Shown here: piece by piece, positions 11,101 to 22,544 of the stretch | Layout: each line of letters begins with the position of its first letter | Position numbering within the stretch: the first letter of the stretch is position 1 | NCBI GenBank assembly: GCA_002077045.2 | Contig: KZ111153.1 | Location: 1,083,681 to 1,147,680 of the forward strand | Length of the DNA: 64,000 bases | Reading direction: 5' to 3' | From: Rachicladosporium sp. CCFEE 5018 | Lineage: Eukaryota > Ascomycota > Dothideomycetes > Cladosporiales > Cladosporiaceae | Position numbers and translations under genes: made by a program | The notes under the pieces: generated by a model | Told to the model about the DNA's origin: nothing | The model's input: only the letters and a program-made list of their open reading frames with translations | Database searches by the model: none

Positions 11101-13423
11101 CTCTACCGAGGAACGCATCCGCAAGCGCAGCGGCTGGGCAAACGATCCGCATCATGAAGATAAAAGCAAGCGCGGGTACAACGTGGTTGTCACCTCCTAC
11201 CAGATCGCCGTCAAAGATATAAACGCCATCCGCAATGTCACTTGGCACTACCTCATACTCGACGAAGCGCACAACATCCGCAACTTCCAGACCGCGATGT
11301 ATCAGAACCTTGTCCGTCTCAAAACATCGGCCCGCCTGCTTCTTACCGGCACACCGCTGCAAAACTCCCTCGGCGAGCTCTGGGCACTCCTCACATTTCT
11401 TACAGCCGGCCAGCAGCAGCGCATCAACCCTAACGCGTCCAACGAAGCTACCTCCGTCGGCGAACTCGAAGAATTCCTCAACCATTGGCGCGAGCCCGTG
11501 AAGGAGATCTTTGACCGCGGCGTTTCCGCACTCTCGAAAGGCGCCTCGGACATCATCGCGCAGCTCCACACCCAGCTTCGACCCTTTATGCTTCGTCGTC
11601 TCAAGTCCGACGTGGAGAAGGATTTGCCGAAGAAGACTGAGCACACTGTTGTGTGTAAGCTGAGTAAGAGGCAGAGGCAGCTGTATCAGGATTATATGGG
11701 CTTGGCGGATACGAAGGCACAGCTCGCTAGAGGTAATGCAGTGACTGCTGGACGGGTGTTGTTGAGTCTGAGGAGGGTGTGCAATCACCCGGATCTCTTT
11801 GATCCAAGGCCTATCCAGACGAGCTTTGCGATGGAGGAGAGTGTTGCTGGAACATTTGATGTCAAGGAGACGGTCGTCAGGAGATTGCTTGGGCTGAGCG
11901 AAGACACGCCAGAAAGTCTGCTAGTCGTCAAGAACGAGCAGCTGAGCAAGTACTGCACCAAGCGATCGAGACAGCTTGCTGCTACGAAGAAACTGCAGCA
12001 GGAAGCGAAGGAGCTAGAGAGCGTACTTGGCGACTCGAAGCATGATCTTTCGACTCTTGCCGGATGTCGAGCTTTCCAGCGCTACCAGCGGCGAGAGCGC
12101 GTACTGCGCCAGCTGCGCGATGCTATTCGCGTTTCCGATGCCACGATCGCAAAGCAGCCGGTGTACGGCTCAGATCTCAGGGAGCGCATCACTGTCAGGG
12201 CTACGCGCGCATCAGCTTATTGCTCCGTGCTCGGACGACTCGCGATCGTCACGCCTTGGAATGACCCGAAGACTGTCCCCACGGAGCTCGCAGTCAGCGA
12301 AAGACCGTTCGACATCCTCCAAGCCCAGAGCACCACTCTCCAGCGTTCGCTTCCGACATTGCTCTCACGCAGCGAAGCTCTGCAGAGCACTCTCGCCCGC
12401 TTCGCATTTGTCACCCCCGAAGCCACGGCTCCAATTCTCGACCATACCATCCCACCTCAAACCCAATCGCTCATCCGCAATGACCCCGACTACGCTTTCG
12501 ACTGCGACTTCGCCCATGAAGCCCGCATCCGCACCACGATCGCCTTCCCCGACTCCCGCCTCCTAGTCTACGACTCGGGCAAACTCCAGCGTCTAGTGCA
12601 CCTCCTCCGCGACCTCCAAGCGCGCGGCTCCCGCAGCCTGATCTTCAGCCAGATGACACTCACTCTGGACATTCTTGAACGCTTCTTGAACTTGCTGAAC
12701 CTGCCTTACCTCCGCCTCGATGGCTCCACGCCTGTTGAGCGCCGACAACTCTACAGTGCCGAATTCAACAAGCCAGACAGCAAATATCAAGTCATGATCC
12801 TGTCTTCCAGAGCTGGTGGCGTCGGGCTCAACTTGACCGGAGCAAGCTCAGTCATCTTCTACGACCTCGATTGGAACCCGCAAATGGACAAACAGTGCAT
12901 GGACCGCGCGCATCGCATTGGTCAAGTCCGAGACGTGGAAGTGTACAAAATGGTTAGCGAGAAGACTGTCGAAGAGAACATCCTCCGTCGCGCGAACCAG
13001 AAGAGTTTGCTAGACCAGACTGTCATCCAGGAGGGGAACTTTACCACCGACTATGATCTCTCGTCTGCCAAGCAAAACGACTCCGACGAGGTCGGCGCTG
13101 CCATCGATCGCCTATTTGAAGGTGGCGAGAAAGCCGGTATCTCGGCAATCGAAACCATCGAGGACAAGGAGGATGTCGTTGCTGCGCAGGCGGCGCGGAA
13201 GGAGGAGCAGGTCGAGCAGGAGGAGTTTGCTGAGAACGCCAAGGCTGGCAAGGCGGAAGGAAGTGGAGAGCAGACTATGAAGGGGCATGTGGATGGCTGG
13301 ATGGTTGGTTGGATGGAAGTGCTTATGAGGGAGGGGGTTGTGCAGGGGGCTGCTGTTAGTGCGGCGGCGAAGAGGGATAGGCATGGACGGGATCCGGGGC
13401 ATAGGGCGAAGAGGAAGAGGTGA
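8102..13423 (+). CDS. SWR1: SWR1 chromatin-remodelling ATPase (Snf2 family, INO80/SWR1 class)
   Basis: Catalytic subunit of the SWR1 complex, which exchanges H2A for H2A.Z in nucleosomes (family knowledge). A single intronless frame encodes 1773 residues. The N-terminal ~430 residues are polar and basic. An HSA domain, the docking site for actin-related proteins, lies near 455-530. A long Asp/Glu-rich stretch runs from about 596 to 655 and again near 745-780. The Snf2 ATPase begins near 914, with Walker A DEMGLGKT near 943 and DEAH in LDEAHN near 1053. The second helicase lobe starts near 1490 and contains RAHRIGQ near 1601. The ~270-residue insertion between the lobes is diagnostic of INO80/SWR1 enzymes. 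WHYLILDEAHNIRNF and the post-helicase NQKSLLDQTVIQEGNFTTDY match Swr1 rather than Ino80. Confidence 0.95.
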   Translation: MEESSVQCEAEAPREASTSTETPQHGTSTVQGDVETGTPLQVTSTDAYGDAESNDIDDEGGIVDIKAENGVRANGVSQGEGGAKGIDKMSQKAMQSLANGKESESEATDATASQGADGLKSKKRKRAVSPPWQFPTAEATTIKTADGRRASARHNGTPTVGSESEGRTRSDSRPTSQSRPSSPPWKKFAVEGPTAVRVDGKRLSTRVNKVAADPDPAKPRRVSPRSKKVVDKVEEVKKSMPAPKLKPPQASITKSAVPQKATRHVVPKKEDTADAATPKRTIKELTAQIAAIKYNRSFDAEADNEAQTPQKHKRKRSDGNRTTPGRSLSPTQTRTIEKSASRTLSPDARRSGLKLRLRLAPPTYAPVHPPHPHAMLPSPQRPPRPSLYQVIESYELKEMQQPYMENERGPPDRKEFALRAWKAAEFEALQRRKILRAAAPNMPLSVQACSVYRDDQVEVPQPFAHRDHLSAHAMFLRQLQVKEKISHRAQARKIAYEAVEAWKLRNGPTEEDLIAEADRTFKLIAKQVVVDMRAKWEMVHQYVLERRKQEHEAELETKRQERLERQLAWSEKMVRRQRGDAGSDGSDMEAYPESNTEDEGSADGDEEDDEEDEEENMSNSDGEGGSEKGDEPDEEEGEVEGDALAAYLAQRKAEEGEPEDVEMADASEGAEQDTPTQDPEVNSLSGPLEGAADEEHVAPIDDGEVQASRAIPTEPVISTRRQRGLDDTKAPDDTENPELLDDDESTDMDSEDYDSDEDMDDSDDASDDDSRTAESDDGGGNMSSLLFQMLPPVEKSSVDAALPTPMASADERNAEDDQLEDIREPSEAAEEVHSMETAPVINKSDEAIEAPCDDSNPRPATPSDITIDTQATIKRVDVLAGADGTEHQSVPGTPVSLVRSDGATKQLIPQPDLLHGELRSYQHAGLDWLASLYRNYTNGILADEMGLGKTIQTIALLAHLAEKLEVWEPHLVVVPTSVVLNWVTEFNKFLPGFRVLAYYGSTEERIRKRSGWANDPHHEDKSKRGYNVVVTSYQIAVKDINAIRNVTWHYLILDEAHNIRNFQTAMYQNLVRLKTSARLLLTGTPLQNSLGELWALLTFLTAGQQQRINPNASNEATSVGELEEFLNHWREPVKEIFDRGVSALSKGASDIIAQLHTQLRPFMLRRLKSDVEKDLPKKTEHTVVCKLSKRQRQLYQDYMGLADTKAQLARGNAVTAGRVLLSLRRVCNHPDLFDPRPIQTSFAMEESVAGTFDVKETVVRRLLGLSEDTPESLLVVKNEQLSKYCTKRSRQLAATKKLQQEAKELESVLGDSKHDLSTLAGCRAFQRYQRRERVLRQLRDAIRVSDATIAKQPVYGSDLRERITVRATRASAYCSVLGRLAIVTPWNDPKTVPTELAVSERPFDILQAQSTTLQRSLPTLLSRSEALQSTLARFAFVTPEATAPILDHTIPPQTQSLIRNDPDYAFDCDFAHEARIRTTIAFPDSRLLVYDSGKLQRLVHLLRDLQARGSRSLIFSQMTLTLDILERFLNLLNLPYLRLDGSTPVERRQLYSAEFNKPDSKYQVMILSSRAGGVGLNLTGASSVIFYDLDWNPQMDKQCMDRAHRIGQVRDVEVYKMVSEKTVEENILRRANQKSLLDQTVIQEGNFTTDYDLSSAKQNDSDEVGAAIDRLFEGGEKAGISAIETIEDKEDVVAAQAARKEEQVEQEEFAENAKAGKAEGSGEQTMKGHVDGWMVGWMEVLMREGVVQGAAVSAAAKRDRHGRDPGHRAKRKR

Positions 13424-14420
13424 GGAGGTCATCGTATCCGGGATTCAGTTGCAGCGAGTCTCGTCGGGCCGTCGTCCACGTGGTTGCCGTGGTCTCGTGG
13501 AGGGCATCCTCTGTCGAGGCAGACGTTTGTCTGCTTCGAATGCGCGTGGAATGCACGTGTAAGATGAAGTGCGGTAGTGTACCATAGGCGAATACGCAGG
13601 CAGCATGGCACGCATGTGCCTATCTGACATATCTCTCATCTTGCGCTGGCGCAGCGTGAGGCACGTTATCTTGGTCCGCGTACACCGTCTGGTCATGTGC
13701 TGTGCCTTCGAGGCACTACCTATGCGGCCAATGTGATTTGACGAGTGCGGTACCGCGTTGAGCAAACGAAGCCTCCGTGCTGCACCGCCGCTTGGTCACG
13801 CGACGTCCCTCATGACAGTTGTCCTCATTAAAGGTGAATCTCACTTCTCCGCTGTGAGACGTAGCAATCGTATTTGCTGATCTCCCATTGCCTAACCGCC
13901 CACGCCGCCCTACACAGCCTTGCATGTGCCACCCCGGATTCTCCTCAGGCACCAGTCAGGTACCACGCTGCAGCCTCGTGATGAACTGTAACTTGATTCC
14001 GTTCACCGGTTGCCCCTCACGCTGATAACGTTTCTGCACGCACTTCCAAGGCCGTATCTCGCAAACAACGAATACCAAGCATTGCAATCGTCAAAGCCAA
14101 GGCGTGGTCGGCATGGAGGCATCCGAGATCCGCCACTTGATGACCGATGTTTGGAGATGGGGGAATTTGTCGTGACGTTGATACGCTGCGTCTGGCGGCA
14201 GGAACGATCGTCCTTGGCATGACGGCGCGGAGGCAGTGCAGCGCTTCATCGCCCCCATGCGATGGTATAATATGGAGTGAATGTGCGCCACCGATTTCTC
14301 GACCTGAAAGCCATCCTACACCAAGCGCACTTTATCGACTTCCACATCATCACCGACGTCCGCAAAGCGAGAGTTTAAGCTTCAATCCCACACGGACACA
14401 GCAACACACCAACCGTCGAC
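13424..14420. other. Intergenic region, about 1 kb
   Basis: No coding frame I can support. The last ~160 bases include a TATAAT element at 14266-14271 and a CA-rich leader before the ATG at 14421, so the 3' part is the promoter of that gene. Confidence 0.55.
14266..14271 (+). promoter_or_regulatory. TATA-like element
   Basis: TATAAT about 150 bases before the ATG at 14421. The position fits a core promoter with a leader of ~100 nt; the assignment rests on sequence and spacing only. Confidence 0.35.
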
Positions 14421-15209
14421 ATGAGATTCACGCAGTCATTCTACTACCTCTTCGCGCTCATCACAACTATCTCCGCCCTCGCGCTGCCCGCAGCCTTCGT
14501 CACAATAGCAGAGCGCGGCAACGACCTCTTCAAGCGCAAAGGCGGCGGTGGAGGTGGAGGGAAGGGCGGTGGTTCTGGATCCTCTTCAGGGTCATCATCT
14601 GGCTCGGGCTCTTCGGGCTCGTCGTCTGGCAGCTCAGGCAGCACCGGCTCATCATCTGGTAGCTCAGGCTCCTCGTCCTCCTCCGGCTCGCGCGGTTCTG
14701 GCTCCTCAGGCGCAGCATCCGGCTACCGACCAACCTATGGTGGCTACTACGGTGGCGGCGCCTCCACGCCCTACGGCGCGGGTGCCCGATCTCGAGGTGG
14801 CGTCGCGCCGTTCCTGATCGGCGGTGCAGCGCTTGCAGTCTTCCCTGGCATCTGGCTCTACAGTGTCTACGCCTACCCTTACGGCCACGCGTACGGCTAC
14901 CGGAATAACACGTCCGGCCGCAACGAGACGAGGAATGTGACTTGCCTCTGCGAGGAGTACAGTCAGTGCGGGTGCGATAACAACACGGACTCGAATTACT
15001 TGACGAGTGTTGCGAACAACCAGAGTATCTCGAGGGTGGCGAACGATACGCTTTATGTCAATGGTACGCTGCCTAACGGTACGGGCACCGATGATTCGAC
15101 CACCAGCACCACTGCGAGCGGGGTCGGAAGCTTGAAGCAGAAGGTGATGGAGTCGAGTGGGTACTGGGTTGTGGTCGCTGGTGTGGGCTACACCATGTGG
15201 TTGATGTAG
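14421..15209 (+). CDS. Secreted Gly/Ser-rich, probably GPI-anchored protein
   Basis: 262 residues, one exon. A signal peptide of ~21 residues (MRFTQSFYYLFALITTISAL) is followed by a KR site, then a Gly run and a long Ser/Gly low-complexity stretch (residues ~40-95). A Tyr/Gly-rich segment (YGGYYGGG) precedes a hydrophobic block (residues ~131-155) with a FPGIWLYSVYAYPYGHAYGY motif. Next is a conserved-looking Cys cluster, CLCEEYSQCGCD, several NxT/S sequons, a Ser/Thr-rich tail, and a C-terminal hydrophobic segment compatible with GPI attachment. Similar architectures occur in uncharacterised fungal surface proteins; I cannot assign a function. Placement at the cell wall or plasma membrane is inferred. 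Confidence 0.8.
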   Translation: MRFTQSFYYLFALITTISALALPAAFVTIAERGNDLFKRKGGGGGGGKGGGSGSSSGSSSGSGSSGSSSGSSGSTGSSSGSSGSSSSSGSRGSGSSGAASGYRPTYGGYYGGGASTPYGAGARSRGGVAPFLIGGAALAVFPGIWLYSVYAYPYGHAYGYRNNTSGRNETRNVTCLCEEYSQCGCDNNTDSNYLTSVANNQSISRVANDTLYVNGTLPNGTGTDDSTTSTTASGVGSLKQKVMESSGYWVVVAGVGYTMWLM

Positions 15210-16186
15210 AGTTCGGGCCATGGTAACACAACATGGGTTTGAAGATGCGAGGCGTGGGCAATTTGATGCCGGCCTACTTCTGTCGCCTGTTTCACCGGCT
15301 CCGGTGCTTGCTGTGCTCGACTCTCTGGCACACCTTTCGAGCCTGCATCATCGCGCTCATGGCATTGCCTGCCTACGCTAGGCTTTCGAGCGTCTCGCCA
15401 TGTGTCGCTGAGCCGGGCCACGGAGATGTGGGAGTTGACGACTACTTTTGATACCCGCCATTTGATAGGCATTGGCGACGGAGTATTGGGGTGGGAAACA
15501 AACCATAGTCGTTGCTCAGGACGTTCCTGTATTCATATTGAGATTTCATCAAGATCATAATCAATCTTCTTCAGTCCTCGAAGTCGCTTACACATGTACG
15601 AAGGTGTGCGATCAGACCGTCAATCTGTGTCCAGGACCGGCATTCATGGCGCGACTGCCATTCAGCGCAGCATATGAAACTAAAATCTGGTGCTTGGTAG
15701 ACCACCTCGACTCAACATTACGGATCACGTGGGCTCGCCAAAATCACAGTCTTGGCAGCATGGGTAATGATCCTCCAGCCGCATTGACGCGACTTACTCC
15801 CTACGACGTGATGCACTGCAACATCAATCCCCTGTGCTCCCCGCTCCTGTAACCGCTCCCGAAGCCGTCCACACGCGTAGCGATGCCGCGAATAACCTAT
15901 GTCTGTCATTCATGGCTTCTAATCTGCGCCTTCAAGCAAGTCGTGGCGACTGTCTGGGTGAAGCTATGGTACTACAGGCAGCTAGATTGGCGTTCGACTG
16001 ACCACAATGCGAGTCGTGGGTCTCGTATTGATGACAAGGTCCATGAGGCTCATTTATACTGAGCCTTGAAATTTGGCGAGCGAAGTTGGTATAATACGTG
16101 AGTATCCGGTCTCTGTTCAATACCCGATCACCATCGCATCCGGCAACCATCTCTATCTACTTCCTCTTACCAAATACTTTCCAATC
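15210..16186. other. Intergenic region, about 1 kb
   Basis: Between the Gly/Ser-rich secreted protein and the carboxypeptidase. Short open frames exist but have no domain, signal or splice support. A TATAAT element at 16090-16095 lies near the 3' end. Confidence 0.5.
16090..16095 (+). promoter_or_regulatory. TATA-like element of the carboxypeptidase gene
   Basis: TATAAT about 95 bases before the ATG at 16187, followed by a pyrimidine-rich leader. Spacing supports a core promoter role; not otherwise tested. Confidence 0.35.
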
Positions 16187-18215
16187 ATGTTCGCTACCCA
16201 AGCGGTCGCGGTGCTCGCTTTCGCTGGCATCGCATCTGCAAGTCTTCCTCCGATTCCCAAGAATGTCCTCACCAAGCACATACCATCCATTCCAGGCGCT
16301 TCAATCTCGTACAAAGAGACCTTCATCTGCGGCAAGAATGCCAAAGCGTTCGCAGGGTACGTGCATATGCCCTCGACCTACCTCAAAGACGTGCAAGACC
16401 TTGACAATCCGTACAACGCATCTTACTTCTTTTGGTTCTACGAAGCAAGGAAGGATCCACGCCACGCTCCGACTACCATCTATCTCGCGGGCGGACCGGG
16501 TGACAGCGGTGAGTTCGGCGTCACAAGCGATGGGGGACCCTGCAACATTCTCGGAGACTCCAACACCACCGAGAGCAACCCTTGGTCATGGAACGAAAAT
16601 TCGAATATGCTATACGTCGATCAGCCATTGACGACAGGCTTCTCGTACTCGACCTTTGTCAACAGCACGCTCGACTTGCTCTTCGACCACGCGGATCCTA
16701 CACAATCTGGCATTCTACCCTTCGACGCCTACAACGGCTCTGTGCCTACCGAGAATAGTACGTTCCTCTACGGCACCTTGCCGATACAAGACCCAACAAA
16801 GACTGCCAACAACAGCGTCATCGCCGCTCACACTCTTTGGCACTTCGCGCAGCTCTGGTTCACCGAATTTCCCGAGTATAAAACCCGCAACGACCGCGTC
16901 AGTTTTGCCGGCAACTCCTACGGCGGCTACTGGGTCTCAACATCAGCAGCTTCCTTTCAGCGCCAGAACAAGCGCATCGAGGCCGGAGAAATTCACGGGA
17001 AATGCCTCCATCTCGACAGTGCAGTGATCACGAATGGCTGCATTGATCTGTTGTATCAGACTCAATGGTACCCCCAGATGGCTTACAACAATACCTACAA
17101 CGTCTCCTTCATCACGGAGCAAGAATACACCGAGTCCTTGTACAACTGGACCAAGCCTGGCGGTGGTCGCGATCTGATACTCGAGTGCCGAGCCCTAGGC
17201 GCAGCCTACGATCCCAACGAGTTCGCGATCAACGCTACAGTCAACGAGATCTGCATCGAAGCGCTCGGTTACGGTTTTGCTTATGTGGCTGACGCATATA
17301 CAGCTACCGGCCGCAGTGCTTTCGACATGGCGGCTTTCAACCCGAACCCTCTGCCGCCGGACTATGTGTCTGGGTGGGCGAACAGGGCTTGGGTACAAGA
17401 GGCTCTCGGTGTCCAGTTAAACTTCACGTCGACTTCGAATCTGGTTACCAACCAGTTCGTGTATGGGAGTGGTGACTTTGTCAGGCGGGCAGGTTTGCCG
17501 GATGTGGAGTATCTCCTGGATCAGGGCATCAAGGTGACGCTCATATACGGCGATCGGGATTACAGGTGTCCTTGTGAGTCTGGAGCTTTTAGTAAGAGAC
17601 GATAGCACAAGCTAACAACACTGCAGGGCTCGGTGTCGAGCAGCTGAGTCTGCAAGCCAATTGGTCCGGCGCAGAATCCTTTCGCAAGGCAGGCTACGAG
17701 CAGATCGTCGTTAACGGAAGCTATGCCGGCGGCGTCGTTCGCCAGTATGGAGGTCTTTCGTTCTCGCGAGTCTTCCAGGCTGGTCACGATGGTATAGTCC
17801 CGCTTTCCGCACCGCCTGTTTGCTTTGCACAAGCTGACAAGACAATGCAGTGAGCTTCTACCAGCCAGAGACGAGCTACCAGATCTTCAACCGCGCCCTC
17901 GCCAATCGCGACGCAGCCACTGGACGACAATCGACCCTCCCCAAACGTCCACGTACAGCTCGCGTGGCCCGAGTGATAGTTACAAGTGGCGGGAGACTCT
18001 GCCTGGATCACCGGCCGTGGAATGCTACACATATGCCGTAAGCACGACATGCACTGTCGATCAGGTAAGACAACCTCATTCTGCGCAATTGTGCTGATGA
18101 CTGACCTAAAGCGCAGGCTGCGGCTTTGGCAAATGGTACAGCGGTGATCGAGAACTTCGTTGTCACAAAACCTAGGCCTGGTGGTGGACCGATCGGAGGC
18201 ACCGGGTTTGCTTGA
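16187..18215 (+). CDS. Secreted serine carboxypeptidase (peptidase S10), with a one-base frameshift in exon 3
   Basis: Releases C-terminal residues from peptides in the secretory or extracellular space (S10 family). Exons: 16187-17573, 17627-17791, 17851-18064 and 18117-18215, with introns of 53, 59 and 52 nt. The ATG at 16187 opens a signal peptide (MFATQAVAVLAFAGIASAS). The oxyanion-hole GGPG is near 16493, the nucleophile Ser in GNSYGGYW near 16909, the Asp in YGDRDYRCP near 17550, and the His in FQAGHD near 17780, so the triad is complete. Many N-glycosylation sites are present. Within exon 3 the family sequence runs in one frame to AATG (17924) and resumes at TIDPP (17927) in another, leaving two bases between. 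Read literally, translation ends at 18041 and loses the last family-like ~78 residues. Either a real indel or a base-call error. Confidence 0.85.
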
Positions 18216-21200
18216 AGGGAGATCTCGATGCGGTGTCGTGACCTCGGTCCCCTTGGTATCGAGAGTGCTGACCAGAGCACAACATTGAAGTCACGTAAGA
18301 CGAGATGGAAGCATAGCTACCCATTAGCTCGCTTACCGCCACGCTTTCTATGTTGTGAGCTTCACCATGTCGCGACTGCCGATCGAAACACTGGGTCCGT
18401 CTACGTAAATGTGAGATCATCAGCGGAACAACATGCAATTCATCTCATCCGTCTTTCGCCTATCATATCTTGAAGACTCGGAGACGATTCCAGGCTCCCC
18501 GCAATCTACGTCAGCGTGACCCTTCAAACCGACTCCCTTATCAAATGCGGAGCAATGTACTGCTATGAAAGTTCGAAGACTCTGGGACAGATTGCCCGTC
18601 ATGCTGCAGCCTTTTAACCAGTACAGAGCAGTAATGCTCCAAGTCTGTACGTTGGTGCCAGCGCGGCCTCGTGGCTCCGCTGCAGGTGCACCCTATATGC
18701 TTTTGTCGGCGTTACAAAGGGTAAAGTACGGCGTCCTGTCGTCCACAAAGCATATCTCGCATAAGGTTTGTTGCCTGCATACATTAACATTTACTGTGCA
18801 TATACCCTCGATCTAGTATGCGCTAAGTAATCTGGATGTACTTCTGATACTACGCTAGCATCTGGACATCGACCACTCGCGTAGACTTGATCAGAGCAAT
18901 GCCACGCGTATCGCGCTGCCAATGACATGCCCGCCGCGGAGGCCACGACAGAGGGCGAGCAGCTTCGATCGTATTACGCATGGATGAGAAGGTCTTTCTC
19001 GAATCCCGACAACAGTGTATCCGGATTTCTGACGGCGACTTCACCGACGTGCTAGCTCTCCCGCGCAAAGCTTCGGCCGCTGTGTACCACTGCGTCTGAT
19101 GAACTCGTCGCCATGCGATAGGCTCGTCGGTCGTAGCAGAAGATGCTTTTGAATGTTTCGCGACTTCCTCAGCTTCTGCAATGGTGTTCGACTAGCATGT
19201 CGTAGAAGTTATTATTGCTCTGATCGTCCTGGAGACAACCCAGGTCGTCGAGCATTATTGGCAACCGGCTTCGCGTCGCTGTCGATACATGTTCAGCCGC
19301 ACAGGTAGCGCGGTGTTCACTGGGGTATGATGCTCGAGCTATTTGGTCCGCACAGAAACAACGTGGGGATGTTCCTACGCATACGCCTTCTGCATTCGAT
19401 AGCTTGCTACCTTGCAGTGACATGGATGAGAAGCCACATTATGATGGCCTTTCGGAGTAGACACCGACCCTGCAGCAGACGTAGCTGTATTTCAATCTAT
19501 CGAGTAGCTTCGGCCTGAGAGGTGCCTACATAGGTCGACTCCTTGTCGACTGCTTGATCTGGCAGATCCTCGATAGTGGTATGATCGCCGCTTGGATCGA
19601 GCATGGAATATGAGTGTTCAACACGAGAGCACCTACTACGAGGCGGACTACTAGCAGCTCATGGACAATGCAGTCCTGTCTAGTCGCGATGCCGCGTATT
19701 AAGCCTCAGGCTCATACAAAGGTAGCTTGGTACATGCGGCCGGCAAGCCCTCTAGTTCGGCGACTCTCGCGTAATAAGGAGCGTAGTCCGGCCATGGCGC
19801 ACTTTTGACATCTGCCGCGAGTGATCCAGTCGACGCTCCTCCGCCAGTGATCTGTCATAGCACCTCGTGTGCAGTATACCTGTGTGTCACGACCAGACCT
19901 ACAAGCCCGTGAATCGCGCCAGTGCGAAGGACAGCCAGTGTAATGGACTTGAAGAGAGTCTAGACCGTAGCCGTCGGTTGTACCGCATTTCCACGTGGAA
20001 ACGGGACATGCTCTGCGGGCGGTGCCCTTCAGCGCGGCAAAGCACGGGATGATGATGCTAATAGATTGCATGGCGACCGCCACGCTTTATCGACCAGCTG
20101 CTGACGCGCAGTACGATGTCCGTGGGATGGCGACAAAGCGACATTCATCAGGTTGGTGGCGTGCCTGGTAGTTGTAACCTCGCTGTACCGACACTGCCAC
20201 GCCATTCATCATTTTTGTCCCTCGGCATCAGCCATTGCTGACGAGGAAACGCCGACAAGAAGTTGACCGGTGCGTGAATATAGAAAGTATAATGTCGACG
20301 TTCAGTACCATCGCCGTGTTGGCGCCCCGGGCTCCGAGCAAGCACCTTGTCGAAGATCACGGCCGGCACATTCGCGGCTATAAGGCGGTACGTAAGTTCA
20401 GCAGCAGGCGAGGCGACGCTCCGCCGTTCGTACGGTAAGACTGTGAGCCACAACCATGAGCATACAAGGTTCGAACCTTACGTAGTCGGACGGCCGGCTA
20501 TTGCACTCACTATGGCAAAATCACGGTGTAACGACCGCTTCTCGATCTCGTGCATGTACGGTAGCACAAGCATCTAGGATCATAGTAGTTGCAGAGTGAC
20601 AGGCTGCTAAATGGTGAGAGTCTAGCCTACCAACGCTTGGCCCATAGAAATGATGTCAATAGATCGCGGTTTCAGCATTGATGGAGCAATGCTGCACGAT
20701 GTGAGACGACGCTTGAGGGGACGGACGACTGTTCATTGTCTCGTTAGAAGGGAAGCACTTTTGCGCGACAATGGTGATGCTAGACCTGCTCCTACTGGCC
20801 GGCTCACAAACCTGACCTTGAGATATTACAGACCAGTGGGCACTGCCGTTGCGTACGCTGTCGCGTGTCTCCGGTGGAGCCCCGATGTGAAGTGGATCCG
20901 GTGGCATGATGGGAGACTGAGCTTCCACCAGGCTTCTCGAAGCGCCCAAGCTCATTGGTCGCTATCTCAACGGCCTTTGTAAGGCGAATGCACATGCAAG
21001 ACATGGCAAGGCCGTCTACCTCGGTGCGGCGACATCTCACCATGGCTGAGACGATGGCAAAGCTCGTTCTGAGAGGGTCAGTCACTCAGACCATGAGAGC
21101 GCAACAGCAACGAGAAGGAAGGAGCTCGGAGGCGGATGCCGCAGCATCACATCGCGTGCATGACACTACTCGTCGATCATCATAGGCGGTGACTGGAGGG

Positions 21201-22544
21201 ATGCGTCAAAGTCTATGCAGCTTGCCCTGGCGGCGACGGAAGGGTTCAGTGAGGTACCTATCGATCGGGACATACGCCGTAGTGACGCCAGCAGCCTCAT
21301 TCAATCGCTCTGAGCATATATCTCCAGTCTGGACGCAGCTGACTGTGGGTTGAGAATGGAAATCGCTCTCGTACGAATTGAATCGCTTCGTTGCATTGCC
21401 GAAGGCGCTAGGGGCACTGTCATTTGGAACTTAGCGTATCTTATGTAACCAACATCCTCAGATGGATACCTCGACCCGACACTCGCCCTCCTCTCCCACG
21501 TCGCCATCTTCTTTCAACAGCACCCCTATATACACGGATCAACTTGGAACACAGGATCGATCCACTGGAGATCTCATCACTCACATTAGCGCGGCGTTCA
21601 GGGCATTTGTTTCGAGTCATAAGGGAGGACTCCTTGCTGAGTCGTGGCGCCTCACTTGGCGCGGGCGATGAGAGCAACGACGACGATGATTCGATTGCCT
21701 AGACCGCTACGCTGCTCTTTCTCTTACGTTTCCTTGTGTTTTCGACCGAGACGAGCTGGATGATACCCCCTTGGACCGCCACCGACTGGCGACAGAGTCC
21801 ACTGCTTGGCCCTGAGAGGCCGCGCGGGTGGACATGCTTGGATAGAATGGCTGGCGTTATTGAAATTGGTTTGCTGCGTTGCTTCAATGACTTCGCCTCA
21901 CTCTGGGGCTAGGCGTTCACTGCGTTCGCGGATGGAATAGATTGCGGACACTGGCGTTTGTCATGTTGACTGGGAGGGAACGACGTCGGGCGTTCCGGTA
22001 ATGGAGTAGAGAGCCTTCATGTTGCCCATGATGAGCACAAAAGACGGAGCTTCTCTTGCTCTTGTAGACGAGCCTGTGCGCGTTCTGTCGGATGCGTTTG
22101 GTACATACAGACACCAGTACATTGGTAGACTGCTCACTCACTTCTCCTCTCGTCCCTACGCGTTTGACTGTCCGTCTTGAAGCACGTGAACTGACCAGGC
22201 CTCGATTCACGGTGTTATGGAGACATGCACTGAGGAGATCGAGTATGATTTGAAGGCATGTTGCCCTCTACCGATGCATTGCTCGAGCGAGCGGCCAATA
22301 ACGCCCTGCTGGAATACGATGCCATGCCCTGTCCGCCTCAGCCAGCCCAAATTCTCCCATCTAATATGTACATGCGTAGCATCTGATCTCGAAAGCAAAA
22401 TAACGATGCCCTGCTCCTCAGTCGCGTGCTCCCCCTTAACACAGCTGCCGCCGCTCGGCGCGACGCCTCCCAATGCACCTCTATGCCACTCACATCCGCG
22501 CCCACGGTCCAAGGATACAGCCTCGTCGTTTGCCGACCCGCTCC
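18216..22544. other. Gene-poor region of about 4.3 kb
   Basis: No complete gene could be supported. Open frames are short, lack domains and do not join through splice sites. On the minus strand around 19423-18850 one frame stays protein-like across three stop codons and could be a decayed gene. A 14-bp perfect palindrome (AAGGTTCGAACCTT) sits at 20466-20479. No terminal repeats, transposase motifs or RNA genes were recognised. Confidence 0.5.

Noticed and set aside
15472..15852. Open frame of 126 codons on the plus strand
   Set aside because: No recognisable motif, and its composition does not resemble the neighbouring genes.
18850..19423. Minus-strand frame that looks protein-like across three stop codons, with a stretch (CADQIARASYPSEHRA) faintly like the HET incompatibility domain
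   Set aside because: The resemblance is weak, no full domain or intron model could be built, and the stops are numerous; it stays only a possible relic.
20466..20479. Perfect 14-bp palindrome AAGGTTCGAACCTT, containing a tRNA B-box-like GGTTCGAACC
   Set aside because: No A box or foldable tRNA cloverleaf lies upstream, so no tRNA gene is called; a short palindrome alone is not evidence of function.
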